Below, one piece after another: positions 41,852 to 52,755 of a stretch of DNA of 64,000 bases (positions within the stretch are counted from its first letter, which is position 1; every line of letters begins with the position of its first letter). The translations under genes and the position numbers were made by a program. The stretch is from Zopfochytrium polystomum (taxonomy: Eukaryota; Chytridiomycota; Chytridiomycetes; Chytridiales; Chytridiaceae), in NCBI GenBank assembly GCA_025765615.1, contig JAIVFJ010000089.1, positions 1 through 64,000 of the forward strand. The letters are read 5' to 3'. The notes beneath the pieces were generated by a model, which did no database searches, was not told the origin of the DNA, and saw only the letters and a program-made list of their open reading frames with translations.

Positions 41852-42689
41852 CCTGGACAACCCCCACCGTAACGTACTTTATTGTCTTGAGGCTGCAATT
41901 CGTTTCAAGCAGCCAATTTCTCTTGATGAAGAGATTGCACGAGAATTACGAAACGTCGCGCCAGATACAGCACAAAAACTGGCACAGCTGCTCCAAAGGG
42001 CAATTCTTCAGGCCCGTAGCGCACTGGACAACAGCTCAGGCAGTGGAGAGGTGGACACAGCTGGTCTTGCTGTGAATGGAACAAGAGCCAGACAATTAAG
42101 GAACAGTGAAATTGGAGTTGAGCAGTCAGAGATTTCAAACATTGAGATCAACAGCACGTTGCGAACGGACGCATCTGCTGTTACCCCACCTCCACCACTA
42201 CTGCCGCCACCGCCAGCATTACATGCTCCCGCTTCAATTGCACCGACAGGGGCACACCCTGTTCAAACAGTTCCACCCACAGTTGTTGCAGCAAAGAAGC
42301 GGAAGCGGGGCGGTACTCTTGATCTTCCAGGCAGGGCAGGTCTGTCGAAGGTCAAGACTGGGGCGGAGAAGCTCCAACTGATTCAGACTCTTCACGAGCA
42401 GCTACCCTCGGATCTAAATGAATTGATAGACGGTGTTCGAGTGATCGTTCGAAACGACATAATCCCCATCTCCAAGTGCCTTCACAAGCACTTTGGTGGA
42501 GATGTTGTTCGGTTTATCGCAAAATGGGGTAACGGAGAATTAGATCCCTCTGCAAATTTTGCGCACTCCGACTTCAAGCGTGTTTGTTGCAGTGGAGATG
42601 GTCAAGCCTGTGATCGGGAGAAGCGGGTTTCCAGGGATAAAGGAAAGAGGAGACGGGTTGAGTCGGAATCCCCTCCTCCTTGTGCTTGA

Positions 42690-43453
42690 TGGTGCTGCGA
42701 TTGTATTTGTTTCTTTCTTTTTCTTGTTTTTGTTGGCAAAAAGTGTGCAAAGATCGAGATTGAAGGACGACCACATCCACCGCACGTTGCTACTCCATCC
42801 GGCAGCCACGCCTTGGTCTGCCATCTGCCGAGGATTGACAGATCACGGGTTCTGTTGTTGTCCGGCCGAAGGGACCGTCTTTCCCATCGTCGTGATCAAC
42901 GTAGTTGAATTTGGGCGGAAGACTCGCTACTGCCGTCGTCGACACACTTCATCCAATCGCCTTTGTCCGCCACCGCCAGGGGTGACGCATCCGAATCAAC
43001 CAGCTCATCTTTCCTTCGTCTTTCCCTCCCTCACCAAGCCGGTCGTTTCAGCAGAGTCGGCAGAGGACCCACAACCAGCCTCCTCTCTTCCTCTGCATCG
43101 TGGGACGCACGTTCATACTGGGTGAGAGTTGAAGACAAATTTTTTTTTCCTCGCCCCTCCTCGTCCGGTCCTCGTCTCCGACAAATGTATTTTCTCTTGC
43201 CGCCACAAACGCTTTCGGACAACGATGACTGGAATCATTCCAATTTCATCTGCTCGTGCCACCACGCCTCCCAACCTCCAAAAGAAAAAAAAAAAACACA
43301 CATTATAACGACACACAAAAACTAGTCTCTCAGAGACAACTTTAACTTCCCCCCATCCTTCCCTCGAGCAACAGAATCCACACCATCGTTCCCTCTTCCT
43401 TATCGTTCCCGGCCACAGAGTATCACCCCGCCCCCCATCGATCAGCTTCCGTT
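42690..43453. other. spacer between Crypton and the YTH gene
   Basis: The right end of the Crypton must lie here but has no visible terminal repeat. The last 150 bp are C/T-rich and probably hold the promoter or 5' UTR of the YTH gene. No other coding segment is recognised. Confidence 0.45.
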
Positions 43454-45366
43454 ATGAGCGCTTCTTCTGCTTGCGTTCCTCTATTTCAGTTGAGCGGATG
43501 CTCATCCCCAACCACCGAACCCGAATCGATTGAAACCGCAGACTGCCACCAAACCCAGTATCCATCTCCTCCGTCCACGCACTCTTCGTGGAACGCTACT
43601 GGCACGAACGGCATCGCGGCACGGAGCGCCACCAATGCTGACGAGGTCTTCGGCTGGCATCACCTGCGCCGCTCCACAAACGTCCACAGTCCCCTTCACA
43701 ACCAACTCTTTCCTCACGCGATACTCCCAACATCTCCTCTTCTATTCCAGCAGAATCACCCTTACCTGGTTGATCGCTTTGGGCAACCCAATCAGTTGTT
43801 TGCTTTCCCGCACGTTCTGCACACTGGTGCGCCATTTCAGCCGTACTTTGCCGTGCTGCCAGGGGCACCTCATTACGCGTCGTACCTTCCACCAAACCAA
43901 ATGAACACCACGTCAGCGCCCCACAGCCAATTCCAACCATTTCCGCAGCCGCAATTCAGCTTCACCGATGGAGACAAAGAGGTACCTTACAACGAGACGT
44001 TAAACACGGCAATGAGAGGCGATCACAACCTTTACGCGCTACAAAGTGCGACGTCAGACACTTCGCCCAATCTCACAAGCTCACCTCTGGCGGCGAGTTC
44101 CCCCTTTTCGACAAGAATCGACTCACGAGGTGACGGCGACTCAGCTGCCCTGTCGCCACCCGTGAGATCTTCATCGACACCTTCTTTGGCCTCGACTTCT
44201 TCGCCTGCAATGCTGGGATCACCTCTCCTATCCGTTGTTCCTCACGGAAGCGGCAAAGTTCGCACTGTCTTCAAACCCTCCAAAATTGCATGGGTCGGAA
44301 ACCTTCCCGAGCACACGAATGACAGGGAAATACGGATGTTCTTCGAGACAGAATGCTCAGTGAAGGTAGAGCGGTCTCTTTACACTCAGCGCCTTCAAAC
44401 TTCGTTCTAACAATGAAGTGTTCTTCGTTTCTTTCTCCAAGACGCTCAACTACGTCCAGCGAACGCATTCCTGTTTCCTCCAATTCGAATCTGACGACGA
44501 AGCGGACCGATTCATTTCAACATTTGACGGCGTGTGCTTTCAAGGCCACAAGCTCATTTGCAGGATCCGCCAGATCAGTCAGACTCAGTTCTCTCCACCG
44601 CCGGCGCTGACTGACATGCTCCGCTACAAGGACCGGTTCTTCATCGTCAAGAGCTTGTCAGTGGAAGACATCCGTATCTCATTGCAGACCGGCCTCTGGG
44701 CCACTCAGTTGAAGAACGAGCCGGTGCTAAATCGAGCATATGCGGTAAGGCCAACATTGATTTGATACCTTCTGGCTGACAACCCTGGTTCTTTCCACAT
44801 TGCAAACACGCAGACTTCAAACAATGTGTTTCTTATATTCTCTGTGAACAAGAGCGGTCAGTTCTTCGGATATGCACGAATGGAATCTCCCATTCAGGCA
44901 GACGAGAGCATTCCCGAGATAGCATGGGCGTCTATTGATGCAGTCAAAGGGAACGCGGAAAACGACAATTTCATTCGCGGTCGATGGGGACGGCCATTCA
45001 AGATACGCTGGATCAATACGTTAGTGAGCTTTCAGCTTCCCCGACCGACTTTATCTAAAAGTAATCGCTTCGCATCTGCACGGGACAGCCGACTGATTGC
45101 TTTTTCGCGTGTTGCGGTATTCCTCACTCTTTTTTATACAAATAACACGCAACCGCATGAAGTGTTGATTTATTTTCATTTTAGGGGGTGCGGAACTCGT
45201 GGAACAGCAACAAGCCTGTTCATGTCGCGCGAGATGTAACCGAGGTACGTATACTGCCCCTGAATGAGTCCGCACTTTGGTGGTAACTTACCGTTTACAA
45301 TAGGTTGAGCCGAATGCCGCCAGCGTTGTCATCCAAGAGTTTTTCCACCCTGAGACTTCACAATGA
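43454..45366 (+). CDS. RRM-YTH domain m6A reader protein
   Basis: Five exons join: 43454 to about 44366; from about 44442 to 44743 (TLNYVQRTHSCF to AYA); from about 44815 to 45021; from 45184; and the last to TGA at 45364-45366. The first 270 residues are Ser/Pro/His/Gln-rich and disordered. An RRM follows (KIAWVGNLPEHTNDREIRMFF ... CFLQFESDDEADRFI). The YTH domain has RFFIVKSLSVEDI, GLWATQ with the first cage Trp, NVFLIFSVNKSGQFFGYARM and RWGRPFKIRWI. It ends in NSNKPVHVARDVTEVEPNAA. YTH proteins bind N6-methyladenosine in RNA. An RRM upstream of YTH is seen in several fungal YTH proteins. Confidence 0.9.
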
Positions 45367-45651
45367 GATTTTTTTTGCGGGCATGCTGTTGGAGCACTAC
45401 CTCAACGTCGGCCGTTGAACTTTTGCACAGGACATTTGAGAAGAGTCTGAAGATGCTGGTTTCTGTTTCCGCATTCACTCTTTATTTCTTTTTTTTTCTT
45501 CCTGTTCTTGCGCCTAACCAGCGCAAATGCCAACCAACTTCCCTGACTACTGCATTCTGTCCCAAACGACTCAGGTTGTTTTCGAACTTTCGCGAAATCC
45601 ATGTGTTCCCACTTTTTTTCATTTTTATTCATTAGTTCGACGTGTAAAGGA

Positions 45652-47943
45652 ATGGGCAAAAGGACACTCAATGGGGGCCTCACGTTTCGGTTGCCTCTGG
45701 TCGTCTCTCTTGCTTTCCATGGTGCTCTGATACTGCTCGCGGCCGCAACATTACCGGTCTCTGCCCGCAACTTTGCCGGCCACGCGCCAGGAAATGCACT
45801 CCTCGTCGAGTCATGGGACATATCGCGGCGTCACGACTACAGGCAATCCCTGAAAAAGCCATTCTTCTTCCACAACGATCAAACCACTGTCCCTTACTTC
45901 GAGTACCAAGGAAGTACGTTGGCTCAATTTCAGCACCCTTTACCGCCGTCGTGTGCTGTTCTGAATTGGGCAGGCTCCTCGCCGATCTGATCGTCGATCG
46001 GTCGTAGATCGTTGCAGTGAGGATGATCACGGGGCCACAACCAACCTGAACGACTCCAGCCCAATTCCCATTCATGAAGCTTCATTAAACCCATTAACCG
46101 CAACACCCAGACGTTCTCGCGTCGAACGACGAGCTCCGCCTGACCTCGAGCCTGCCGAACCAACGCGGCGCCGTCTGGACGGAGCATCCCAATCCGCACA
46201 AGGAATGGCAGGTCACGTTTTCCTTCAACGTGTTTGGCCGAGCCTCAACGGGTGGGGATGGATTCGCGCTGTGGTACGCGAAGGAGAAAAATGCGGTGGG
46301 ATCGGTTTATGGATCGAAGGACAAGTGGGAAGGTAAGATCCGGGCCAGAACTGGAACCGAGGCTAAGCGGTGTTTGAAGGCCTCGCCGTGATTTTTGATA
46401 CTGCCGACGTGAAAGAGCTTGTGAGTTTGTTGTGTTCGACATCCAATTGGTTGCTAACTCTGTGGCGGACATCCACAGCGCAGCACTCCTTTCATCTATG
46501 GTATTGTGAACGACGGGAAGCACGAATACGATGGAAACGACTATTTGGCGACGGCCATTGGTGGTTGCTTCCGGGATTACCGAAACTCCCCGCACCCAGT
46601 GTGGGGCCGCCTCACTTACGCGAATCAAACTCTTCGTGTTGGTATCTCTTAAGCACTCTGATTGGAGTTGTGTGGTTCTATTTTGAATGCTGACAAACCT
46701 CTGCATTTTGGATAATGCCTCAGCTTGATATGGACCTTCGCCAGGGCGGCTACTCCTATTCGTTCTGCTTCGAAAAAGCAAACATTAATCTCCCACCGGG
46801 ATATCATTTTGGAGTGTCGGCTAGCACATCAGAGCAACTTCACGGTAGGAGCGTCTGTCGGGTAGCCATTCAGCTTCTCACCTTTTGAACCAGATGATCA
46901 CGACCTACTGTCGCTGGAGGTTTGGGAAATGAACCCTCATGAGAAAAAGGTGGCTTCCGTTGTGTTAAGAAGCTTTTACTGAAGAATTTCAAACAGGGCC
47001 AGGCGGCAGAGCCGGCGATGGACGAGGAAACTCGGAAGGTGAGTTCGGTGGCTTTGGCGTGCCAAATGCAAATATTTGTGAATGACGTGTTGTTCTTCAA
47101 CTCCGAAGAAAATCGAGCTGATCGAGAGCGCTGTCCGGGAAGCGAGAGAGCGAGAGGCGCGCGAACGAGGAGAGCCGAGCAACCAGGAGGCCTTTTCAGT
47201 AAGCTTTACAGAGTTGCTCTCACCGCTTCTGTCGTGCTGAAAATTTCTCCCGCTTCGCGCTCCTGGCAGCCTCATGTTATTCAGGAAATCTTAGAGAACC
47301 AGTTTAAGATGATTGAGTCGCTCAACATTTTGTTTAATAAGGTTGGAGAGGCGCCGGTTGTGGCTGCCGGCGTTACACACGAAAACACGAAACGTAACGT
47401 TGACGAGGCTGTAACACCACTTAATATGAGATTGACGGAGCTGGACAAAAGGATCGAAGAGCTTGGGTAAATTAATTTCCTTGGTTGAACCTTGCTTTAA
47501 CTGCGCCATTGAAATTGATGTTGCAGGCATAAAATTGAGCAGAACGTGAAACTCCGCGATCTTTCGTGAGTGGCTGTTCGACTCTCAGACTGTATTGACT
47601 TAAATTTGTGTGTTGCAGCGTCCAGCTGCAAAAGCTCGCAGATGATATTCACGGAATGCTTGGGCGGGTTCACGAACAAAGTAGAAAGGTACGCCCTCGT
47701 TCTTTCCTCTGTCAAACTCCTGACTGAACTCCAACCAAATAGGGCGATGCATCGCTCCAAGACATCGCAAGCAAGCTTGCATCGTCCAACGAAAAGCTGG
47801 ACGAAACCCACTCTGCGATCACCAAAACGGCCTCTTCCTCTCACTACCTGTTTTACCTTATGTTTTTTGCTATCGGAGGGGTTTTGTCGTACGTGGGATC
47901 CGTAATGTACCGGATGAGAAACTCGCCCAAGAAATTTATTTGA
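45652..47943 (+). CDS. ERGIC-53/EMP47-like L-type lectin cargo receptor
   Basis: Twelve exons, some under 50 nt, join in phase. The chosen ATG gives a signal peptide (RLPLVVSLAFHGALILLAAA). The legume-type lectin domain includes HNDQTTVPYFEYQG, LTSSLPNQRGAVWT, GGDGFALWYAKEKNAVGSVYG, AVIFDT, CFRDYRNSP and FGVSASTSEQLHDDHDLLSL. A long coiled-coil region follows. A single transmembrane helix (YLFYLMFFAIGGVLSYVGSV) leads to a short tail ending KKFI, a KKxx COPI-retrieval signal like KKFF of ERGIC-53. It therefore should cycle between ER and Golgi carrying glycoproteins. The intron-exon fragmentation is the highest in the window. Confidence 0.92.
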
Positions 47944-47983
47944 TGACAACACCTTTCTTTCTTTTTGTTTCTGCCAAACGTTG

Positions 47984-49735
47984 ATGTCCCTCAGCCAAAC
48001 CCTCCCTGGGGATGACGGAGCAGCCAGCCTGCTCCTCCTCGTACTTGTTCCCTCGCTGCGCTACGCCGACCCACGGACGCTTTGCCAAGCTGAAGCCGTG
48101 TCGAAACAGCTTCGAGCGGAAGTGACGAAGCTGGACTCAACACTGTGGAGGCCTTACGTTTTGGCTCATACCGTCGAGGGCACCATCGAGTCACTCAACC
48201 CAACCCCCATACGTTGGAAACAACTGTACCGATCGCTCAAACTGTGGAGTGGCCTCAGAAGCGCAAAGTTTTCTTTTGAGACGCAGGATGCAAAAGAGGT
48301 TGCTGCCGATGTGGATCTCGTCCAATCCAAAGTTCGTGCGTGCATACCGTCGATGGTTTCCCCTACTTTTTTATTGATGCGTCGATCCTTCCCATCCATT
48401 CAGGTGATTGGCCACCTGAGCTCGATCGTAACAGAATCCCTGGTTGTGGGTGCGCACCTGGTGCACCATGCCACGCAGTGCGGGGATCTCAGGAACATCT
48501 GTACAACCGCACCTCTCGGCGTTCAACGCCAAAGCCACCCAATCCCTCACAGCCAGCCATTTCCTCCAAACCGTGCCCTTTTCTACGCTGGCGATTCTAA
48601 CCGGACCGTCAGCCAGTGGGACCTTGAGCGCCGCGCGGAGCTGTCGGGCGGCGGCATCGCGGCGCTGGCGTCGACGTCGGACATGCTCGCCAGCGGGGCG
48701 CGGCTGGCCGTGCTGAAGATGCTGTCGCTCAACTTTGCCGAGATCCACGTGTGGCAGTTGGGGTCCAAGCTGCCCGCGTCGCCAGCGACGACGGCGGCGT
48801 CAGCGGAAGGGCTGGCCGGCGCTGGGGAAGCCGACCGCCTGTCGCCGCTGATGCAGCTCCCGCTCGCGTCGCCCCCGCTGCTGGTTGCCTCGGCGCGGCT
48901 GCAGAAGCCGCTGATGTACCTGCCCGCCTTTGGCGTGCGCGGGGCGATGGTGGTATCGGTCCGAAAGGACGAGGACGCCCAGTCGCGCCAGCGAGCGGTG
49001 GAACGCGTGACTTCGGCGGTTTCGGCGCCGGCCTCGTCTGCTGCCTCGGGTGCTGCGAGTGGCAGTGGGAGCGCGGGTGCCGCGGACCTGGACCCGATGG
49101 CAGTGCTCGCTCTCATGCGCGCGATGCAGGGGCAGGCGGCGGGCGTGCGTCAAACGGTGACCAGCCAGTTGGAGGCGGCGGTTCGCGGCTCGTCGACCCC
49201 GACCGCTGCATCGACGAGCACGGAGCCTGCCGCGGACCCTTCTCTGCCGGTTGTCGCCGTGGAGGTGCGGTCCACGCTGTCCCCCGAGCTGCCTGTTGTG
49301 TGTACGGCGCACCTGACGGTTCCCAACCCGACGGCGCGGGTGGTTGCAGCGCTGACGTCGTTCCACTTGGTGACTTTGGTGCGCGGCGAGACGGTCCTCG
49401 AATTCAGGCGGCTGAAGGACGGGAAGCTGGTCGGGCGGCTCGACGTGAAGGCGGCGCTTTCAAGCACGCCGCAAAATGGCAAGACCGAGACCGTCTCTCG
49501 CATTTCCGTTATTGAGGGAGAAGGCGATTGCCCTGAAGAGGGGTTGCTCCTTGGCACGTCGTTTGCCGCGATTGTGTGGGTGGATATCGCGCGGCGGAGG
49601 TGCATCAGATATGGGAGAGGGGACAAGGGGGACCGAGGCGGCATGTGGTTGCTCGTGTGGGACGAAGTTTGGTCGGGCAAGGAGGAGCGGGCGCGTGTAC
49701 TGTTCAAACGACTGCCCCACACTAAGAAAAAGTGA
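47984..49735 (+). CDS. F-box/WD40-like protein, family uncertain
   Basis: Open frame from ATG 47984, only 40 nt after the lectin gene, to TGA at 49733-49735. A 72-nt GT-AG intron (about 48332-48403) keeps frame and is probably spliced, joining VQSK to VIGHLSS. The N-terminus looks F-box-like: RYADPRTLCQAEAVSKQLR, then WRPYVLAH and WKQLYRSLKLW. Downstream are WD-type pieces (FYAGDSNRTVSQWDLERRA, IHVWQLGSK) and an Ala/Ser-rich insert. The identity of any SCF substrate is unknown. The stop codon lies only 60 nt before the MetRS start, and an ATG overlaps it (TGATG), so the two genes are tightly packed. Confidence 0.65.
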   Translation: MSLSQTLPGDDGAASLLLLVLVPSLRYADPRTLCQAEAVSKQLRAEVTKLDSTLWRPYVLAHTVEGTIESLNPTPIRWKQLYRSLKLWSGLRSAKFSFETQDAKEVAADVDLVQSKVRACIPSMVSPTFLLMRRSFPSIQVIGHLSSIVTESLVVGAHLVHHATQCGDLRNICTTAPLGVQRQSHPIPHSQPFPPNRALFYAGDSNRTVSQWDLERRAELSGGGIAALASTSDMLASGARLAVLKMLSLNFAEIHVWQLGSKLPASPATTAASAEGLAGAGEADRLSPLMQLPLASPPLLVASARLQKPLMYLPAFGVRGAMVVSVRKDEDAQSRQRAVERVTSAVSAPASSAASGAASGSGSAGAADLDPMAVLALMRAMQGQAAGVRQTVTSQLEAAVRGSSTPTAASTSTEPAADPSLPVVAVEVRSTLSPELPVVCTAHLTVPNPTARVVAALTSFHLVTLVRGETVLEFRRLKDGKLVGRLDVKAALSSTPQNGKTETVSRISVIEGEGDCPEEGLLLGTSFAAIVWVDIARRRCIRYGRGDKGDRGGMWLLVWDEVWSGKEERARVLFKRLPHTKKK

Positions 49736-49794
49736 TGGCGCCCCTCCCCCAACTTTCGTTTTGTTCGCGTCCAAGATTCCCAGAAGCGAAGGAA

Positions 49795-52414
49795 ATGCTC
49801 GCGGCGATTGCTCTGCTGCGCGGCTTCCACCCCGCGCGGCCGCTCCTTCTCCCGAGCGCCGCATCCGCGCCGATCACTCTCCACCTGCGACACGGCGGCG
49901 TCCCCTCTACAGCTGTCGCTGCGCGATCGTCGCTGCGGCGAAACCACCTCTCCACGGCGCAGCCCGCCACCGAAACGAACCCACCCACAAAACTTGTCAC
50001 CTCCCCCATCTTCTATGTGAACGCAGGTACTTTTGCGCGCTCCCTCCGCGTCCCAAGGCCGCTTCGCGCGGCTTGGTTTTGCCCAATTCGACAAACGTTC
50101 AGCGTATATAATAGGCACTCACAATCATTTTGCTCCCTCTTCGTCGCCCACCTCCACCCACCCCAACCCGCTATGCCCAGCTCCTCACATCGGCCACTTG
50201 TACTCCATCGTCTTGACGGACGTGATCAAACGATGGTTCGAGTTTCGAGGGTTCCCGTCGATGAGCAGTACAGGAACGGACGAGCATGGACTCAAGGTGC
50301 GAGGCATTTTTTTTTGGGGTGGGCTACGCAAGTGCTCAAGCGACAAAAGAGCAGATTCAAGAAGCGGCGAAACAGAACGAGAAAGAGCCAAAACAGTTTT
50401 GCGACGAGGTTTCCAAGAAGTTCAAGGTGTGGTTGGGCTGACGATTGTCGCTGCGGCAAGCGCGTAAACTCTAAAATCACTCTGTAGGACTTGTTTGATA
50501 AAGCGAATATCGATTACACGGACTTTATACGGACCACGGAGCCGCGCCATCACGTCGCAGTGCAGGAAATGTGGGTAAGATGAGGTCCCTTTTGAAATTA
50601 TCTCCGCGAACCGCCAAGCCCAGCCGGCGGTCATACTTATCGCGGAATCTCGTTTGGTTTTTGACAGAGGCGGTTGGAACAGGGTGGCTTCATCTACAAG
50701 GGAACTCACGAGGGATGGTACTGCGTGTCGGACGAAACGTTCTATCCTGCGACGCAGGTTACAAAAATAACTGACCAAAACGGCAAGGAAAAGATGCTGT
50801 CGAAGGAAACAGAAAAGCCCGTAGAGTGGACGATCGAGGAGAACTACAAGTTTCGTCTCGGCGACATGAAGCAGCACCTTATCAAGTGGCTGGAAGATAA
50901 TCCAGACGGTATGTCGATGAGCGCCCGTTCCCAATTGACACTTGTCATTCCACCAAACCCCCATTAGCTATCGTGCCAAAATCTCAGTACGACAATGTGA
51001 TGAAGGCCCTTACGACCGAAGCGAGCGACGGATTAACCGACCTGTCCGTTTCACGCCCGCGGTCTCGGTTGCAGTGGGGTATTCCCGTGCCAGGAGACCC
51101 AAATCACGTCGTTTATGTCTGGCTGGACGCGTTGACGAACTATCTGACGGTGACGGGCTTTCCTTGGACGGAGAATTCGGACCCTCACAAGAGGAGCGCG
51201 TGGCCGGCACAATGGCACGTTGTTGGGAAAGACATCATTAAGTGAGTGGCTCCGCTTCAAAGTCGTGTTTGGCCTGGCCTGGCCGTCAACACAATTGACA
51301 AACGGGGGAAAAAAAAAGTTTTAATGCTCAATCCGCACCCCTCTCCCACCAAGGTTCCACGCAATCTACTGGCCAGCATTTCTGATTGCTGCGGGCCTCC
51401 CACCCCCGCAGCGCATCGTCTCTCACGCGCACTGGCTGAAGAACAACACGAAAATGTCAAAGTCGCTGGGCAACGTGGCCGACCCCATCGAGCTGATGGA
51501 CAAGTACGGCGTGGACGTTGTTCGGTACTTTCTGCTGCGGGACGGCGGCATCGAGTACGACGCCGAGTTTAGCACCGCGACAGTGGCGAAGCGCCAAAAG
51601 GAGCTCGCCGGCCAGCTTGGGAACCTCGTCATGCGGTGCGGCAGCGGTGTCGTCAACCCGGAGGGTCTCATTCCGGCGACCCCCGGAGCAGGACAGTTTG
51701 GCATTGGTGAAGCGGAGGAGCGATTGGCGGGCCTTCTGGAGAACTTGCGAGGTGAGCGTTTGGTTAGTGCGTCTTGTCTGATTTGGTTTTGGGCTGCTGC
51801 TTTGTGAACGCCCTGCTTTCTTTGATGTTACGAAAAGCGCTGACGTAAACTCTTTTGTTCTTTCCGGTGTCGTGACCGCACTGACGTGGCAGACAACGTG
51901 ACTGGCCACTTTGAGTCGATCCAGTTTTCGCGCGGGATAGAATGCGTTGTGGAGGCGCTGTACGAAGCTAACAGCTACTGGAACGACCGCAAGCCGTGGG
52001 ACCTGGCCGCCGAAATGGCAGCCGCAGCGCCCGCTTCGCCGGAGGCGGCGGCGGCGGCGAGGGAGCAGCTCCGGACGGCGCTGCACATGTGCCTCGAGAC
52101 AGTGCGGATCGCGGCGCTGGTGCTGCAGCCGGTTATGCCGGGCAAGATGGGCAGCCTGCTGGACGCTCTGGCCGTCGGGAAGGACGAGCGCGGGTGGGAG
52201 AACGCGGGGTTTGCGCGGAGAGAGGGGGACGACGCAGGACGAGCGGGACCGTTGCATCCCGGGAAAGCTGGAGCCGCTGTTTCCAATGGAGAGGGTGGAG
52301 GCCGGCGGCGGCTCTGTCGCGGCAAAAGAGCCAAAGGCGCCAAAGACGGAGAAGAAGAACAAGAAGGTGAAGAAGAACAAGAAGGAGAGCAAGGGCAAGA
52401 AGGGCGACTCCTAA
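49795..52414 (+). CDS. MSM1: mitochondrial methionyl-tRNA synthetase
   Basis: About nine exons join. The ATG at 49795 gives a basic, Ala/Leu-rich presequence ([20 protein letters not shown]); an ATG at 49735 overlapping the previous stop is the alternative. Class I motifs: APHIGHLYS across intron 1 (HIGH), [21 protein letters not shown], and [10 protein letters not shown] (KMSKS). [12 protein letters not shown] and KPWDLAAEM mark the anticodon-binding helical domain. Near the C-terminus the frame must change by one base at a G5 run (52224-52228) to reach [15 protein letters not shown] and the Lys-rich tail ending at 52414. Without that change the protein ends in an unrelated tail at 52572. 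The enzyme charges mitochondrial tRNA-Met. Confidence 0.92.
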
Positions 52415-52755
52415 GTTATGTGACTCTGCATTTTTGGGGCACGTGGCATGAGTGTTACCATTCTGTGTCATGGAACGAGAAAGAAGGGAACTCATTTGTA
52501 AGCTCTCGAGGACTATTGGGCGGGAGACAGAGAATTGAATCTGGCGGTTGCGGGCCGCGCGTCCCGCAATGACCGTTTTTTCAAATATTGATTGAATACA
52601 GTATTAAAGAAAATAAGAAAAAGAAAAGAAAAAAAAAACGAAGAAAAACTATGAAAAAGTGAGAAAAAGTGAGAAAAAGCAAACTCTTCTCTGTCTTGAA
52701 TCATTCGAATTTCAAAACAACAACAACATCTGCTCGCTAACTAACTCCTCCGCCC

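Larger units (their letters stand above)
33806..42689 (+). mobile_element. Crypton-type tyrosine recombinase element, split by a nested retrotransposon
   Basis: The coordinates are those of the coding region only; true ends are not visible. The element encodes one multi-exon tyrosine recombinase and no reverse transcriptase of its own, which fits Cryptons rather than DIRS elements. Introns within the recombinase gene are also usual for Cryptons. The element is interrupted at 36542-41846 by a complete Ty3/Gypsy element. Confidence 0.8.
33806..42689 (+). pseudogene. Crypton tyrosine recombinase gene, interrupted by retrotransposon insertion
   Basis: Exon 1 (33806 to about 34717) is Ala/Thr/Asp/Asn-rich and repetitive, ending in an acidic patch. 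Introns near 34718-34780 and 35171-35239 join to the catalytic part. There the integrase-fold tetrad is visible: Arg in KLFLRSAELLDL, HxxR in SHSIRKTGYV, a further His in CARHKTFADAKKY, and Tyr in that same segment. The frame stays open up to the insertion (after 36541) and resumes in the same frame at 41847, running to TGA at 42689. The tail is Pro-rich, then Lys/Arg-rich (KKRKRG), then has a helical region and a basic end. No other disabling change is seen. The element is probably inactivated only by the insertion. Confidence 0.78.

Noticed and set aside
48332..48403. Continuous reading through the F-box-like gene as proof of no intron
   Set aside because: The 72-nt stretch is a multiple of three with good splice ends, so an open frame does not exclude splicing.
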